In this document: positions 45,455 to 55,383 of the stretch, in pieces
How positions within the stretch are numbered: position 1 is the first letter of the stretch
Layout: each line of letters starts with the position of its first letter
Source of the DNA: Xenoacremonium recifei
Lineage: Eukaryota; Ascomycota; Sordariomycetes; Hypocreales; Nectriaceae
Length of the DNA: 64,000 nucleotides
Assembly (NCBI GenBank): GCA_012184525.1
Contig: WOFQ01000014.1
Location: 620,001-684,000, forward strand
Reading direction: 5' to 3'
Made by a program: the position numbers and the translations under genes
Notes under the pieces: generated by a model
What the model was told of the DNA's origin: nothing
The model's input: the letters and a program-made list of their open reading frames with translations, nothing else
The model's database searches: none

Positions 45455-47329
45455 ATGAGGGAAGTCAACTTCAGCATCCCCAACGTCAACAAGGCGTCGG
45501 TCGGCATCACTACCGCCCTCTACGACCGACGAGCGCTCGACTGCACCTCGACCCTCCCGCTCATCAACTCCCTCAACCATCTCGCCTACCTGACCACCTC
45601 CTCCGCCCGCATCCGTGACATCCTCACCGTCGACGGCGGCATCGAGCGCCTGGTATGCATCCTCAAACAGGGCCGGAGCAAGGACATGATGGGGATGTGG
45701 AAGTGGAACTTGGCCTTCCAGTGCGTTGTCAACATCGGCGTCCGAGGCACGGAGAACGTCCGCACGCGCGTGGTCGAGGCCGATATGGTCCCGGTCATCG
45801 CAACCATCCTCGACAATTACATCAAAGTCATCGATAAGTGCCGCGAAAAGGCTGAAGAGGCCAAGCAGAAGCAAATCCAAGATCACCATCATCGTCACCG
45901 GAGTCACGACCATCGGAGCGGCTCCAAGAACTCCTCCTCCTTCGGTCATCGCTCCACCAGCCGCGTCGAGGCCGACCAGCGGTCTCTTCGACGACAAGGC
46001 CCTCCACCCTCCATCGACGTATCCGCCACCTATGCCGGCCCATCATCTGCTGCCGGGCAGCAGGCCCTGGATTCTGCCGGTGCTGCGACTCCTCAGTATC
46101 CCCTGACTACTCCAGACCGCTCCGCATCATACACGCCCAGCCGCCATCAGTCGTTCCGGTCCGCCGACTCTCGTCACGCCCCGACGTCTGTCCCTCGCCA
46201 GACGATGCAGCCGCTGGCCACGGCCGTGCCGGCGACAGAAACAGTCGAAGGCTTCGTCCGGCCGGTTCGCGACGTCGACCGCCTGGCATCAATGGTCCCA
46301 TTCGGCCCCGCCGACCTCACCTCCCAGCCAACATCCCCAACGACTCCTCTCCCTCCACCACAAATGCGGTCTCCTTCGGTGCGGCCAGCGTCAAACCTTG
46401 GGCCTTCTGGTCGATCGCGGAGACGTCCGTCCATCCGTCACCAGAACTCCACTGCCGATGCCGATGACATCAACGGGGACAGCATGCCCTCGGACGAGTC
46501 TCCCGAGGCCGAGATGACTGGGACTCAGGAAATCCAGTCCGCCGTTGGCATCCAGGATATCACCATGGAGGATGGCGAAACCATGCTCGCTGGTGCTGCT
46601 CTGGATCTGACGACGCCGACAGTCTCGGAGACGCATCAAGACGCCGGGACTTTCAACATTACTCATCGCTCTCCCATCGACGGTAGCATCGCGAACACGA
46701 CCACACCTACTCCCGTCACCCAGATGGGCCTCTCACCAAACCGCCCTACCATGGTCACACCTCCGCAACCTCCCATGCCCACCTCGACTGTACCACGGTA
46801 CCTCCTCGATCGCCATTTTGTTCCGAACCCGCAGATGCTTGCTGCCATGCCTCGCGAAGAGGATGTGCTCATGTCTTTGCAACTCCTCGCCTATGTTTCC
46901 AAATACTGTGGCCTACGGTCATACTTCCAAAAGAGCCATCTCGTTCCGCGATTGAAGATTGGCAAAGAGCTCGCAGTTCTCGATGGCGAGGAGGACATCG
47001 AGGAGGATTTTGATGAAGACAGCGACGACGAGGAGTATTTGCTTCCCAACGACTTCAATCTTTTCCCCTTGGTCGAAAAGTTCACCGTTAGATACCACAG
47101 CACCGACATGCAGTACTGGGCCGGTGTTGTTATGAGGAACCTCTGCCGGAAAGACGACACGCGAGGTGGCATCAGGCAATGTGCCTACTACCAGTGCGGC
47201 AAGTGGGAGGAGTACACTCGCCAGTTTGCCAAGTGTCGGCGATGCCGTCGGACCAAGTACTGCAGTAAGGAATGCCAGAAGAGTGCTTGGGCGTTCCATC
47301 GCCACTGGTGCGTGGCAGCGTCCCAATGA
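45455..47329 (+). CDS. MYND-type zinc-finger protein MUB1/samB
   Basis: Homologue of yeast Mub1, which works with E3 ligase Ubr2 and E2 Rad6 in degrading Rpn4, and of Aspergillus samB, needed for conidiophore morphogenesis. Single exon of 624 aa. The N-terminal ~135 residues are an ARM-like helical block: MREVNFSIPNVNKASVGITTALYDRRALDCTSTL in two conserved runs, then VNIGVRGTENVRTRVVEADMVPVIATIL. The middle (135-450) is disordered, with a His-rich patch and many SP/TP sites. A second conserved block follows (EEDVLMSLQLLAYVSKYCGLRSYF). The C-terminal MYND finger starts CAYYQCGKWEEYTRQFAKC (about 578-617), with paired Cys in CRRCRRTKYCSKECQ and the closing HRHWC. Only two residues separate this part from the final Ser-Gln. 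Confidence 0.92.
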   Translation: MREVNFSIPNVNKASVGITTALYDRRALDCTSTLPLINSLNHLAYLTTSSARIRDILTVDGGIERLVCILKQGRSKDMMGMWKWNLAFQCVVNIGVRGTENVRTRVVEADMVPVIATILDNYIKVIDKCREKAEEAKQKQIQDHHHRHRSHDHRSGSKNSSSFGHRSTSRVEADQRSLRRQGPPPSIDVSATYAGPSSAAGQQALDSAGAATPQYPLTTPDRSASYTPSRHQSFRSADSRHAPTSVPRQTMQPLATAVPATETVEGFVRPVRDVDRLASMVPFGPADLTSQPTSPTTPLPPPQMRSPSVRPASNLGPSGRSRRRPSIRHQNSTADADDINGDSMPSDESPEAEMTGTQEIQSAVGIQDITMEDGETMLAGAALDLTTPTVSETHQDAGTFNITHRSPIDGSIANTTTPTPVTQMGLSPNRPTMVTPPQPPMPTSTVPRYLLDRHFVPNPQMLAAMPREEDVLMSLQLLAYVSKYCGLRSYFQKSHLVPRLKIGKELAVLDGEEDIEEDFDEDSDDEEYLLPNDFNLFPLVEKFTVRYHSTDMQYWAGVVMRNLCRKDDTRGGIRQCAYYQCGKWEEYTRQFAKCRRCRRTKYCSKECQKSAWAFHRHWCVAASQ

Positions 47330-48261
47330 GGCTGCTGCCGTCGACCAAAACCACGATCATGATGACGATCACGGAATACGGGCTCAGAAAACAACGCACC
47401 TCATAGCATGGCATAATGCTTGTTTCTCATTGTTCTTTCAAAGGTTGCAAAATGCATCTGCACAGCACAGCGTTTTCATCAGCGTTCCTCTCGATACCAC
47501 AGGGTTTGTCACGGCGTTGTCGGATGGGGCATGACATGTTGAATTGGGGCATTTTCAAACAAACACACACGCACAAAGGATTTTCTTTTTTTTTCTGGGC
47601 TGGCGCTCTTCACTGGCGCCGATTACGACGAAACTATTTATCTTGGTGTACCCTCCTGTCGCGCGGGAAAGCCCCAGGGACCAGGTTGATTGGGAGTATA
47701 TATTAGACGGGGTGCGGATGATTGCTAAAGGGCTACTCGACACCTAGAGGCCTGGATACGGGTGAAGGTGATGCAAGTCCTGCACAGTCATAAGGGCTGT
47801 TGGCGAGACCAGTTAGGGCGAGCGAAGATTTGTTCTCGTCCACGCTTTCGAACACGGAGTTGCTCCTCTTGGGAATTATCATTAGGTCGATCAAGCCAAC
47901 GACCCAGACGCTACTCGGAGTCTTCTACATATTCCTTGGGTATAGATGAATGGATTAACGAACTTTCAAACACTTCTGTCGCTGCATTTACCCGTGAAAC
48001 GTATAGATGAGGGGTCTCGCATCCTGTAATATAAGCAAATGCATGATGTGATGATCATGTTTGAGAACTGTGTCACAAGTCTGCCTATACGACAGTAAAC
48101 TCCCTGATACATGATAGCTTCACAAGGAAAGACCAAGCATTGTACTGAACAAGACGGGTTGATTTAATACTCTCAGGCCCAGAAAACGCCAAAACTCTTT
48201 TTGTGCACCCGATCAAATATCTATGCCGATCTAACTACACCCTGCTTGCTCCCAACAGCTC
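47330..48261. other. Convergent 3' region (MUB1 / EBP2)
   Basis: 932 bp between the stops of MUB1 (+) and EBP2 (-). It includes a poly-T stretch near 47583-47596 and AT-rich sequence further right. No supported gene. Confidence 0.5.
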
Positions 48262-49620
48262 CTACCGCGACCCCATAGCCTTCCTCCTCGCCTTGCCGGG
48301 CCGGCTCTTGGTGACCTTGCCCTTGGCCTTCATCTTCTTGGCGTTGAAACCACTCAGATCGCCGGAGCTGACGGCGTCGCCCGACTTGGCGTGGCGCTTC
48401 TTGCCGCCGAAGCCGTACTTCTCGTTCTTCTTCTGGCGCTTGTGGTTGACGGCGCCGGTGGCGGACTGGCCGCGGCCGGCGCCGGAGCGCTGGTTGTGCT
48501 TCTCGAGCTCGTGGTCGACGCCGACGTCGAAGATGTCGGCTTCGTGGGTGCCGAGGTCACCGGAGTTTTCTTGACGTTCTGGGTGGGATGTTAGCGGCTG
48601 ATTCCATGTGATTGATATGCGTTCAATGGAGAAACACAGGGGGTTACGGACTTCGCTTCAGGGTCTTGATCTTCTCCAGGGTCTCGCGCTTGGCCTTCTG
48701 GCGCTCCTGCAGCTTGGCCACCTGGACCTGCTTGCCGAACTTCTTGAGGTCGCGCAGCTTGCGGGCCTCGGCGGCGGCCTTCTTGTTGGTGGCCTCCTCG
48801 ACGAGCTTGGCCTTGACCTTCTCCATGTGGGCGTCCTCCTTGACCATCTCGGCGAAGTAGTCCTTGGGACGGGAGAAGGGCACGCCCTCGGCACGCAGCT
48901 TCTTGCGGGCCAGACGGACGGCTTCGAGGCTCTGGGTGTAGAAGGCGAGCTCGCGCTGGAGGTCGTCGGAGACATCGGGGATGGATTCGGCGGTGGTGGC
49001 GGAGGCGAGGACCGATTGGTGCGTGGCGAAGGGGACGGAGGTGTCGGTTGGGATGGCGATGCGCTTGAGGGCGGCGAGGAGGGCGGTGGTGTTGTTGATG
49101 GTGAGGCGCTGGTGGGGGATCAAGTCTTCCTTGTCGGCTTCGTCAAGGTCTTCGAGGTCGGACATGGGAACGTCTTCCTCATCTTCTTCCTCCTCCTCTT
49201 CCTCCTCTTCCGCCTCTTCAGTAGCCTTGATTGCAGTGGCTTTCTTCAGTGCCGATTTCCGCGGTATCTTCTCTTCGAGTTCGATTGACGATTCTGAGGA
49301 GTCGCTGTCGTTGACGGCATCTATGTCGAACTGCAGAATGTGAAAGTCAGCGGGTGTAAGTCTCCTCAATTGCATGGGCCACAAACCTCGGCTTCTTCCT
49401 CTTCATCTCCCTCCTCCTCTTCCTCTTCTACCTCATCGATAGCCTCATTGCTGTCCGCTTGCTCCTCCTCGTCCTCGCTCGACTCGTCCTCAGCTGCCCC
49501 GCCAGCTTTGCTTTGCTTGCGCTTCTCAGCCTCCTTTGCCTTCTTCTTCTGCTTCAACTTCTTGAAATCAACGCCCTTCTCCGCCAGCAGCGCGGCTTTC
49601 AGTTTGCTTTTGGTGACCAT
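48262..49620 (-). CDS. EBP2: rRNA-processing protein EBP2
   Basis: Nucleolar 60S assembly factor of the Ebp2 family. Exons 49620-49387, 49330-48652 and 48578-48262 give 409 aa. The last junction uses the weaker donor AA|GTCCGT, chosen because it alone restores the frame into RQENSGDLGTHEADIFDVG. The N-terminus is MVTKSKLKAALLAEKGVDFKKLKQKKK, followed by long Glu-rich runs. The conserved core begins FYTQSLEAVRLARKKL in related form (AFYTQSLEAVRLARKKLRAEGVP in two pieces). RPKDYFAEMVKEDAHMEKVKAKL, KKFGKQVQVAKLQERQ and a basic C-terminus (NHKRQKKNEKYGFGGKKRHAKS, then SRPGKARRKAMGSR) follow, all typical of the family. Confidence 0.93.
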
Positions 49621-50450
49621 TGTCGCTAAGTCGAGGGCGTTGTGTATTGTCGGCGAGGTCGTGGCACGCCTCCCCAGATTTAGTCGCAAAAGATGCGGTT
49701 AGGAAAAATCTCGAGAATTCTGCCATGCAATGCGCCGACCGCCTTGGGAATTTTTTAGTGGGTCAATGGCCTGGAACCCCACCAAGCCACTAACAGCCCA
49801 GTTACTCTTTAGGGTAGGTTGCGATTCTAGACCGACCGAGACATACAAAGTAAATACTTGGGATATTAATGGGCAGCATTCGGTCCTCTCTATCTTGGGG
49901 TCCGAAGTGTTTTTTGGGTGGTTAAAATGAAATGCGATTTTTGTATGCAGATTGCAGCTCCCCTTTAACCTCCCGGGCCACTCATCCCAACTGGTCCTAC
50001 TGGGTTCACTGTCAAACGAATCATGTGTGGAAGACATCACGGAGAATTAATATGTGACCAATGACTTGTATACAGAAAATTATAATACGTGTATGTATAT
50101 CCAAAAGAGAGCATCCCCTTCCATGCCGTCGCCCAAACAAGTTGCTTGGCCAGGCACCATGGATTGAACGATAGCGGTGGAACAGTGTAAATGACTGCCA
50201 GATGACAGCGTCCCGTCATCTGGAGCCTGTCAACGAGAAAAAAGTACAAGCCATTGATTTGTCATGAATCCAGCTTCCAGGTCCCAAAACCTTGACAGCT
50301 CGAGGATTCGACCATTGCAAAATTGGCTAGGCAAATGGCCGAGATCTGATGTTGTTCTGTCTGCGGTTCGTGTCAGTGTTGCGTGGATGTCATGGCCGCG
50401 GTGAACCTACCCATCGAGCATTGGCAGTTTCCACAGAGAGAGAGGCGGCT
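49621..50450. other. Intergenic region
   Basis: 830 bp between the EBP2 start (-) and the pheromone-precursor stop (-). It holds the EBP2 promoter and the 3' UTR of the small gene. A GTAGGT donor-like site just after the stop (about 50406-50411 on the minus strand) would permit a 3' UTR intron. No ORF is supported. Confidence 0.5.
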
Positions 50451-50612
50451 TTACATGATGTTGCAGCCGAGGGGGTAGCCGGGGTCATTCTTCATGACGC
50501 TGCAGCCCAGAGGATAGCCAGGATCGTTCTTCATGACGTTGCAGCCCAAGGGATAACCAGGGTCGCTCTTCATGACGGTGCAGCCGAGGGGATAGCCGGG
50601 ATCGGTCTTCAT
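50451..50612 (-). CDS. Hybrid-type (h-type) a-pheromone precursor, four repeats, CaaX end
   Basis: Small ORF of 53 aa: four tandem 13-residue units MKxDPGYPLGCx(V/I), then a final Met and TAA. The C-terminus is C-N-I-M, a CaaX box with X = Met that predicts farnesylation, and every internal unit boundary also reads C-x-V-M. The motif (L/I)GC(T/S)VM in tandem with a terminal CaaX defines the h-type precursors described for Trichoderma reesei HPP1 and found in Fusarium. Here the copies are PLGCTVM, PLGCNVM, PLGCSVM and PLGCNIM. The core DPGYPLGC is identical in all units although six of its eight codons differ synonymously. There is no signal peptide, as expected for an ABC-exported a-factor type. 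The ATG (context CCACCATGA) is the first after a TATA box. The frame is open further upstream, but that part would precede the TATA. Confidence 0.8.
   Translation of the reverse strand: MKTDPGYPLGCTVMKSDPGYPLGCNVMKNDPGYPLGCSVMKNDPGYPLGCNIM
50457..50612 (-). repeat. Four tandem 39-bp coding repeats
   Basis: Units at 50612-50574, 50573-50535, 50534-50496 and 50495-50457 encode MKTDPGYPLGCTV, MKSDPGYPLGCNV, MKNDPGYPLGCSV and MKNDPGYPLGCNI. Nucleotide differences in the DPGYPLGC core fall in third positions, or are a Leu-codon switch (CTC, TTG, CTG). The peptide is therefore under selection, and the copies are not a recent slippage product. Confidence 0.9.
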
Positions 50613-50758
50613 GGTGGATGGTATTCTGAAGGCTGGGGTTGAGAGACTTTGAAAAGTCTGTGAAAGTTCTGTGTTGAAAATGGTGGAAAGAGTGTTTTGT
50701 AGTGAATGCTGTTCTGCTGGTCGAGAGAAAAGACATCTTGGGAGGAGGGATCCTGGGC

Positions 50759-50765
50759 TCTTATA
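50759..50765 (-). promoter_or_regulatory. TATA box of the pheromone-precursor gene
   Basis: TATAAGA on the minus strand, 153 nt before the ATG at 50612. No ATG occurs on this strand between it and 50612, so the repeat ORF starts at the first AUG of the predicted transcript. A 5' UTR of about 120 nt is implied. Confidence 0.6.
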
Positions 50766-51391
50766 CTCAGATCCAAGACCCAAGACTCTACTGAACTGAA
50801 CACTTGAACACTCCAGAAACTCCTCCATGCATGGAACTTTCCTGAACTCCGAAACCCTGCATCGTCTTGATATTGTGGCCAACATATTGTTGTCGAAGAA
50901 CAACGAATCGGAACCATATGATACATCGCCGCGTCGTCTTGTGACTGGGGTTCGATCAGATGCGGATCATTCCAAGCCCACTTACTGCAGTAATCATAAC
51001 CCCTTGCTGTGGTGATGATCAAAGAAACACGAGAATTGAAATGAGAAGTTGAAAGGTTGACGTGGATCCTGGAAACGTCGTGGAGCAAAGTGGCGATGCG
51101 AACCTCCGAAATTCTTTGAGGCGTTCTTAGTATTGTCTCTGTTAATATTGTTCTTCATAGCCTAGCCACCCCCCTGTCATACAACCAAGGGGCCGTGCGG
51201 TTCTCAGACCTGAAGCTCAATCCTGCCTACAGCGTAGCTTTACACTATTCCAAAATTGCATTAAGACCTCCGGTGCTGGTGAGCTTCTCCAGGGAAACTT
51301 TATCGACTAAGAGACATGGCGGAGACTATCGTCGTCTGACCCGCGGAGCTGTCCCTGTTTCATGCAACTTAGCATCTTCCGCGGAAGGGCT
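50766..51391. other. Upstream region of the pheromone-precursor gene
   Basis: About 630 bp between the TATA box and the cyanase stop (-). It should contain the regulatory region of the small gene. One TGAAACA-type sequence on the minus strand (51362-51356) matches the Ste12 pheromone-response element core. It lies ~600 bp from the TATA box and could be chance. No gene is supported. Confidence 0.4.
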
Positions 51392-51997
51392 TTAGAAGCG
51401 GCTAAAGGGGAGCCTATGGGAGCGAGCAGTTAGTGTAAATCCATGCCAAGACGGTGGTTGGTCGCCAACTGACCATTTGCCCTTCAGGGTGATGACTACC
51501 CAGGGAGCACCCGCTTCGTCAACCTCCTTATCCACGGTGGTCGAGAAGCAAATGGCGCTCATGATACCGTCGCCAAACTTCTCGTTCAGAATGGCCTTGT
51601 AAGCATAGCCGTAGTTCTGGACAATCTCATAGAGGCGATAGATCAGTGGCTCCGTAGGTGGCATTGGGCCAGCCTGGCCTCGATCAGGGAAGCCGGTCAT
51701 CGACTGTGCGAGGACGTTCGCAGGCAGACCCAGGAGCTCAGATAGCTTCTGGACATCCTCAGCGGAAGCAGTGGCTTGCCCGTAAAACAAAGCTGCACAG
51801 GCAACTTCGCTGCGGTCGAGGTGCTTTGCGATGTCCGCGAAGCTTAACCCCTTAGCCGCCTTGCCTTCGAAAAGAGCCTTGCAGTACCCGGGAAGCCGAT
51901 CGGCCATAGCGGACTAAAATTTTGATGAGTGATGGTGGCTGCATTGATCGATCTGGCTTCTTACATCGAGCTGTGCAATGCGGCCTTCGTTCGACAT
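51392..51997 (-). CDS. CYN1: Cyanate hydratase (cyanase)
   Basis: Catalyses bicarbonate-dependent breakdown of cyanate to ammonia and CO2. Exons 51997-51965, 51913-51474 and 51413-51392 give 164 aa, the usual size. The first exon encodes MSNEGRIAQLD, and the last only the end of the terminal LKGKWLPFSRF, so the long central ORF alone misreads both ends. The N-terminal helical domain (FADIAKHLDRSEVACAALFYGQATAS) is followed by the catalytic domain, with PPTEPLIYRLYEIVQNYG and KFGDGIMSAICFS. Catalytic Arg, Glu and Ser correspond to R104, E107 and S130, with the same spacing as in E. coli cyanase (96, 99, 122). Residues before M14 come from the small first exon, joined at a GTAAGA donor. Confidence 0.96.
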
Positions 51998-52361
51998 GTT
52001 CGCAGTTCAATGACAACAATATTAATGCAAGCTGATATGAGCAGAATTCCTGTTTTCAAGAAGGTAGGCGAACGATGAGGCAGTTTGTGGAAGAGAGAGA
52101 AAGCGAGATGTCGAGCTGAGGAGAAGTGTTCGGGGCAGAGGATATAACCTCGCCGAGGCCGCTCTCAGAGCAACCCCGGAGTGGCCCTTGATGTGCAAGT
52201 ACATGCGGGGTTCCCCTCACCAAAGGGCATCATCGCCCTCTCAGCTGTGTCTCCACGATGTTTAGCACCGGCGATATTCCGGAGACTCGGGAAGCTGGAG
52301 AGCATCTACTAAGACGGGTACTTGCATCAACACTCTTAGAAATCTTGTTGAAGTTATTGTT
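51998..52361. other. Intergenic region
   Basis: 364 bp between the cyanase start (-) and the stop of the AIM6-like gene (-). It contains the cyanase promoter. No ORF of interest. Confidence 0.5.
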
Positions 52362-53279
52362 TTACAGATTAGCGGCTTTGGCTGTCAACGCCCGTCGATG
52401 AGCGTATTCTCTTTTCGCCGCTTCCAGATCGTCAACATTGAGGACGTCGACGCCCTCGTCCAAAAGACGCTTCCAAGTTTGATCCCTTTTATATAAGGGC
52501 CAAGCAGGTAAGCCCCAATATCGGACCTTGAGGCCTCGTTCATGCGCTTCTCGTATCTGCCCTCGTAATTTAAGTAGCTGCGACTTCTTCAATCCTTTCG
52601 TTGCGACTTTTCCGATGGATTTTCGAAAAGAGCAACTGGCGTAGTACGAGTTGCTCGCATCGTAGGAGTCACCGTCCAGTTGGTCCAGTGGTGCATCAAG
52701 AAAGACGTCTTGCAATTTATTCTCTTCCTTCACCATGTTCAGGGTCGTGTTCCCGGTCCCTACCACCGTGATAGGCCTAGGAATGAATCGACCGTTCTCA
52801 ACATGACTTAGCCAGCCTCGGCTACGCAGGTTCTCTAATTTCTGGAGAAGAAGCGGCCAAGCAACGGTTGCATTGGATTTCAGATCGACAAGTAAAACGA
52901 GCGTCTGCTTTGGGTCTTCGTCGTAGATCCCATGCCAAAATTCCGTCGTATTCTGCAGAGCATTTTTGGTGTCAAGCATAGAGAGAAGCGGTCCCAGATA
53001 CATTGTCGTTAATGTGTTGGTTGAAACCATGCCCCCCATGTCGTGCGAGACGAAAAGCTCGTTATTATAGGCATAGACGTCAGCCTCAACGCTGATGCAA
53101 CCGACCGAGAGGGCCGAGTGCAGCGGTGATTGGCGCCAGTAGTCATTGTGAGAATGACACCCGATTGGGGATACTCTTCCAGGGTGACTGCCGAGAACAT
53201 TCTGGTCTGGTACACGTAGATGCGCTTCCGTCCAAATAACTTGGCTCAAGAATAGGATGAGTCCTGTGAGGAGGCCCAT
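52362..53279 (-). CDS. AIM6-like PLC/GDPD-fold phosphodiesterase, secretory
   Basis: Single exon of 305 aa from the ATG at 53279. The N-terminus MGLLTGLILFLSQVIWTEA is a clear signal peptide or anchor. The catalytic-like start of the PLC-like TIM-barrel phosphodiesterase group follows: GCHSHNDYWRQSPLHSALSVG at about 40-60, then CISVEADVYAYNNELFVSHD with the acidic metal ligands. The barrel runs to LPAWPLYKRDQTWKRLLDEGVDVLNVDDL near the C-terminus, a layout shared with yeast Aim6. Substrate is unknown. The frame is open 30 bp further to a non-preferred start. A donor-like GTGAGC at about 53342-53337, with a possible acceptor just before the ATG, would allow an upstream exon adding N-terminal sequence. 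I prefer the short form because it begins directly with a signal peptide. Confidence 0.8.
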   Translation of the reverse strand: MGLLTGLILFLSQVIWTEAHLRVPDQNVLGSHPGRVSPIGCHSHNDYWRQSPLHSALSVGCISVEADVYAYNNELFVSHDMGGMVSTNTLTTMYLGPLLSMLDTKNALQNTTEFWHGIYDEDPKQTLVLLVDLKSNATVAWPLLLQKLENLRSRGWLSHVENGRFIPRPITVVGTGNTTLNMVKEENKLQDVFLDAPLDQLDGDSYDASNSYYASCSFRKSIGKVATKGLKKSQLLKLRGQIREAHERGLKVRYWGLPAWPLYKRDQTWKRLLDEGVDVLNVDDLEAAKREYAHRRALTAKAANL

Positions 53280-54098
53280 CGTGCTTGGTTCGATCAGCTC
53301 CAAGAACAAACCAATTTGTATCGATAGAACCCAAGCTCACCTTGTAGCTGCTGAAATCAGCCCGAAAACGAAGAGAACCGAGTTTGAGGGCACGCCCTCC
53401 CCATGACTTCGCGCCGTGCTAAGTTCTGGGTGTTTCTGAACATCGTGACGGTGGTTATCTCGCAATGCCATGGTGTATTGTGCAGAGACAGCATTTTCAA
53501 CTCGATGACGAGGTTCCGTGAGGATCAAAATAAAAACCTCAGCGTTCATGTCTTTGCCGCCTGACCAGTTAACATCAAGCTTCCGATCACGCTGTCCATA
53601 CTGATCGAACGTTGCCGCCTTCCGTGGCCGCTCCACATTATCGGGTTCCCGGTTTGCTCGGGACTGAAGGTCTCATGACAGAGTTTGCCTGTGATCTCGG
53701 GATATTGATGGTAGTAATTGGTTCTACAGCCAGATTGACGACTCAATAGTAAAGTATTGCATTTGGATTAGGTTGTCATTGGAATTTTTGAGAATTAGTG
53801 GTCGACTGGAATGAGGTCATTTATTCTCGAAATGCAGAGTCATGTACTCCGTACTCTGTAGTGAGTTCGTTGTGGTACGTACTTCGGTGAGGTGGGCTTT
53901 ATCGGGAGCGCTAAGATAAGAGGTTGGGCGATAACGATTTTCGTAGAAACTTTCTTGAGCGCATCTATCGCAATGTGGGATTTTCCAAACAGAGAGCATC
54001 AGACTTCAGGATCACCAATCGCATACTCCCCAACCTACAAGCCCGAATAATCACAGGGGAGCTTTTCTCGCTACTGCCACGAACTCTGGAACGCAGCC
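53280..54098. other. Divergent intergenic region
   Basis: 819 bp between the AIM6-like start (-) and the CCDC137-like start (+). It holds two promoters. The 99-codon open frame at 53337-53636 (-) is not called (see rejected items). Confidence 0.5.
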
Positions 54099-55044
54099 AT
54101 GCCTCACAAGCACAAAAGAAAGAGGGGTGACGACGATGCTCTGTGAGTCCCCCAGAACCTTTGCTCTTCCTTGCACTGCACAGCTCTAACATATTCTGCT
54201 CAGATTTGATCTCCCTCCGTCGCAAAAGGCAAAGCCACTTCCAGTTACGACCAAGAATAGTGGAATTTTCACCGAAGCCTCTCAGAAGAGCAAGAAAAAG
54301 GGCAAGGGTCGCAAGAAGGAGGATGACGCCCCCCGCGCATTCAAACGCCTCATGGCTGCTTCGCAAGGGAAAAAATTTAGATCTGGCTTGGATGACGGTA
54401 GCGATGGCAAGGTGGTCAACAAGGAAACGCCCTCTGAGAGACCGCGGATACGGCCAGGGGAAGACTTGCGGTCCTTTGCTGTCCGTGTGGACGCTGCCAT
54501 GCCCGTCTCCGGTCTGACCAAGAAAACCGTTATCAAGGATGGCAAGGATGAGGCAGGACTCAAGGTGTATCGCACGAGAAAAGAGCGCAAGATGCACAAG
54601 CTTTACGACCAGTGGCACGCGGAAGAGCGCAAAATTCAAGAGCAGCGTGAAGAGGAGCTCGAAAGAGCAGCGGAACGAGCGCTGGAAAAGGATGCGGCAG
54701 ACATCACATCAGCATCCCTAGCTGAGTTCGACGAGGTTCCTGGTAAAAGGAAAGGCCGACGACAAAAGAAGGAGGCTGAGGAGGATCCCTGGGCACAGCT
54801 GAAGAAGAAGCGGGCAGAAGCTAAAGTTGGTCTTCACGACACAGCGCAAGCACCTCCAGAGCTCAACAAGAACGTAACACGCCAACTCAAGAGGGGAGGT
54901 GCCGTTGCGAAGGTGGAAAATATTCCTAAAGCTGCGGGCAGCTTAAGGCGGCGGGAGGAGCTGTATGCGGTCAGGGCAGATGTTGTGGATGCATACAGGA
55001 AGATTCGGGAACACGAGCAGGCCAAACTCAACAGATCATCATGA
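54099..55044 (+). CDS. Basic coiled-coil protein, CCDC137-like (probable nucleolar)
   Basis: Exons 54099-54142 and 54204-55044, joined by a 61-bp GTGAGT...TCAG intron, give 294 aa. The short first exon encodes MPHKHKRKRGDDDAL. Conserved blocks as I recall them from fungal and animal relatives are FDLPPSQKAKPLP (about 16-28), DDAPRAFKRLMAASQGKK, RIRPGEDLRSFAVRVDAAMPVSGL (in two parts) and a charged coiled coil GLKVYRTRKERKMHKLYDQW continuing through a Glu/Arg-rich helix. The C-terminus (NVTRQLKRGGAVAKVENIPKAAGSLRRREEL in two parts) is basic. It has no TM helix. Nucleolar location and a ribosome-related role are inferred from composition and the animal homologue; the molecular function is unknown. 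Confidence 0.75.
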
Positions 55045-55383
55045 GCTATTTAGTGAAGAGTTAGATCTAGTAATGAACTCATAACGACTATGATATCCTC
55101 AAGCCATCTGCATCCATTGCGTTGAGCCTACCGTCCTGAGATTGAATCCGGCTTATGTCATCATGCGCTTCGCGCAAGTGGAGTGGCGCGATGGCTTAAC
55201 ATTTCCCATCCGCCACCCCGCCATCCCCACAGATCAACTTCGACTTCTGCATCCGGGAAGAAAAATCAACCAATTCCTACATCCATCTGGTCCCTCGTTC
55301 AATTCGCGGTGTGGTCACATTCTCAAAATAGCTTTTGCTTCATATTTATCACGGAGAATGATCGACTTGATGCTTATGGGAAC
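55045..55383. other. Intergenic region
   Basis: 339 bp between two plus-strand genes, containing the TFIIIC subunit promoter. No ORF with coding character. Confidence 0.5.

Noticed and set aside
48354..48560. Ser/Thr/Ala-rich 68-codon frame (-) over the EBP2 3' exon
   Set aside because: Shadow of the EBP2 third exon in another frame.
50613..50903. N-terminal extension of the pheromone-precursor frame to an ATG at 50903
   Set aside because: The extension spans a TATA box and has no domain or signal peptide; the ATG at 50612 is the first after the TATA box and in good context.
53337..53636. 99-codon frame (-) upstream of the AIM6-like gene, ending near a GTGAGC donor
   Set aside because: Could be an upstream exon, but it resembles no family and the downstream ATG begins with a ready signal peptide; left as uncertain.
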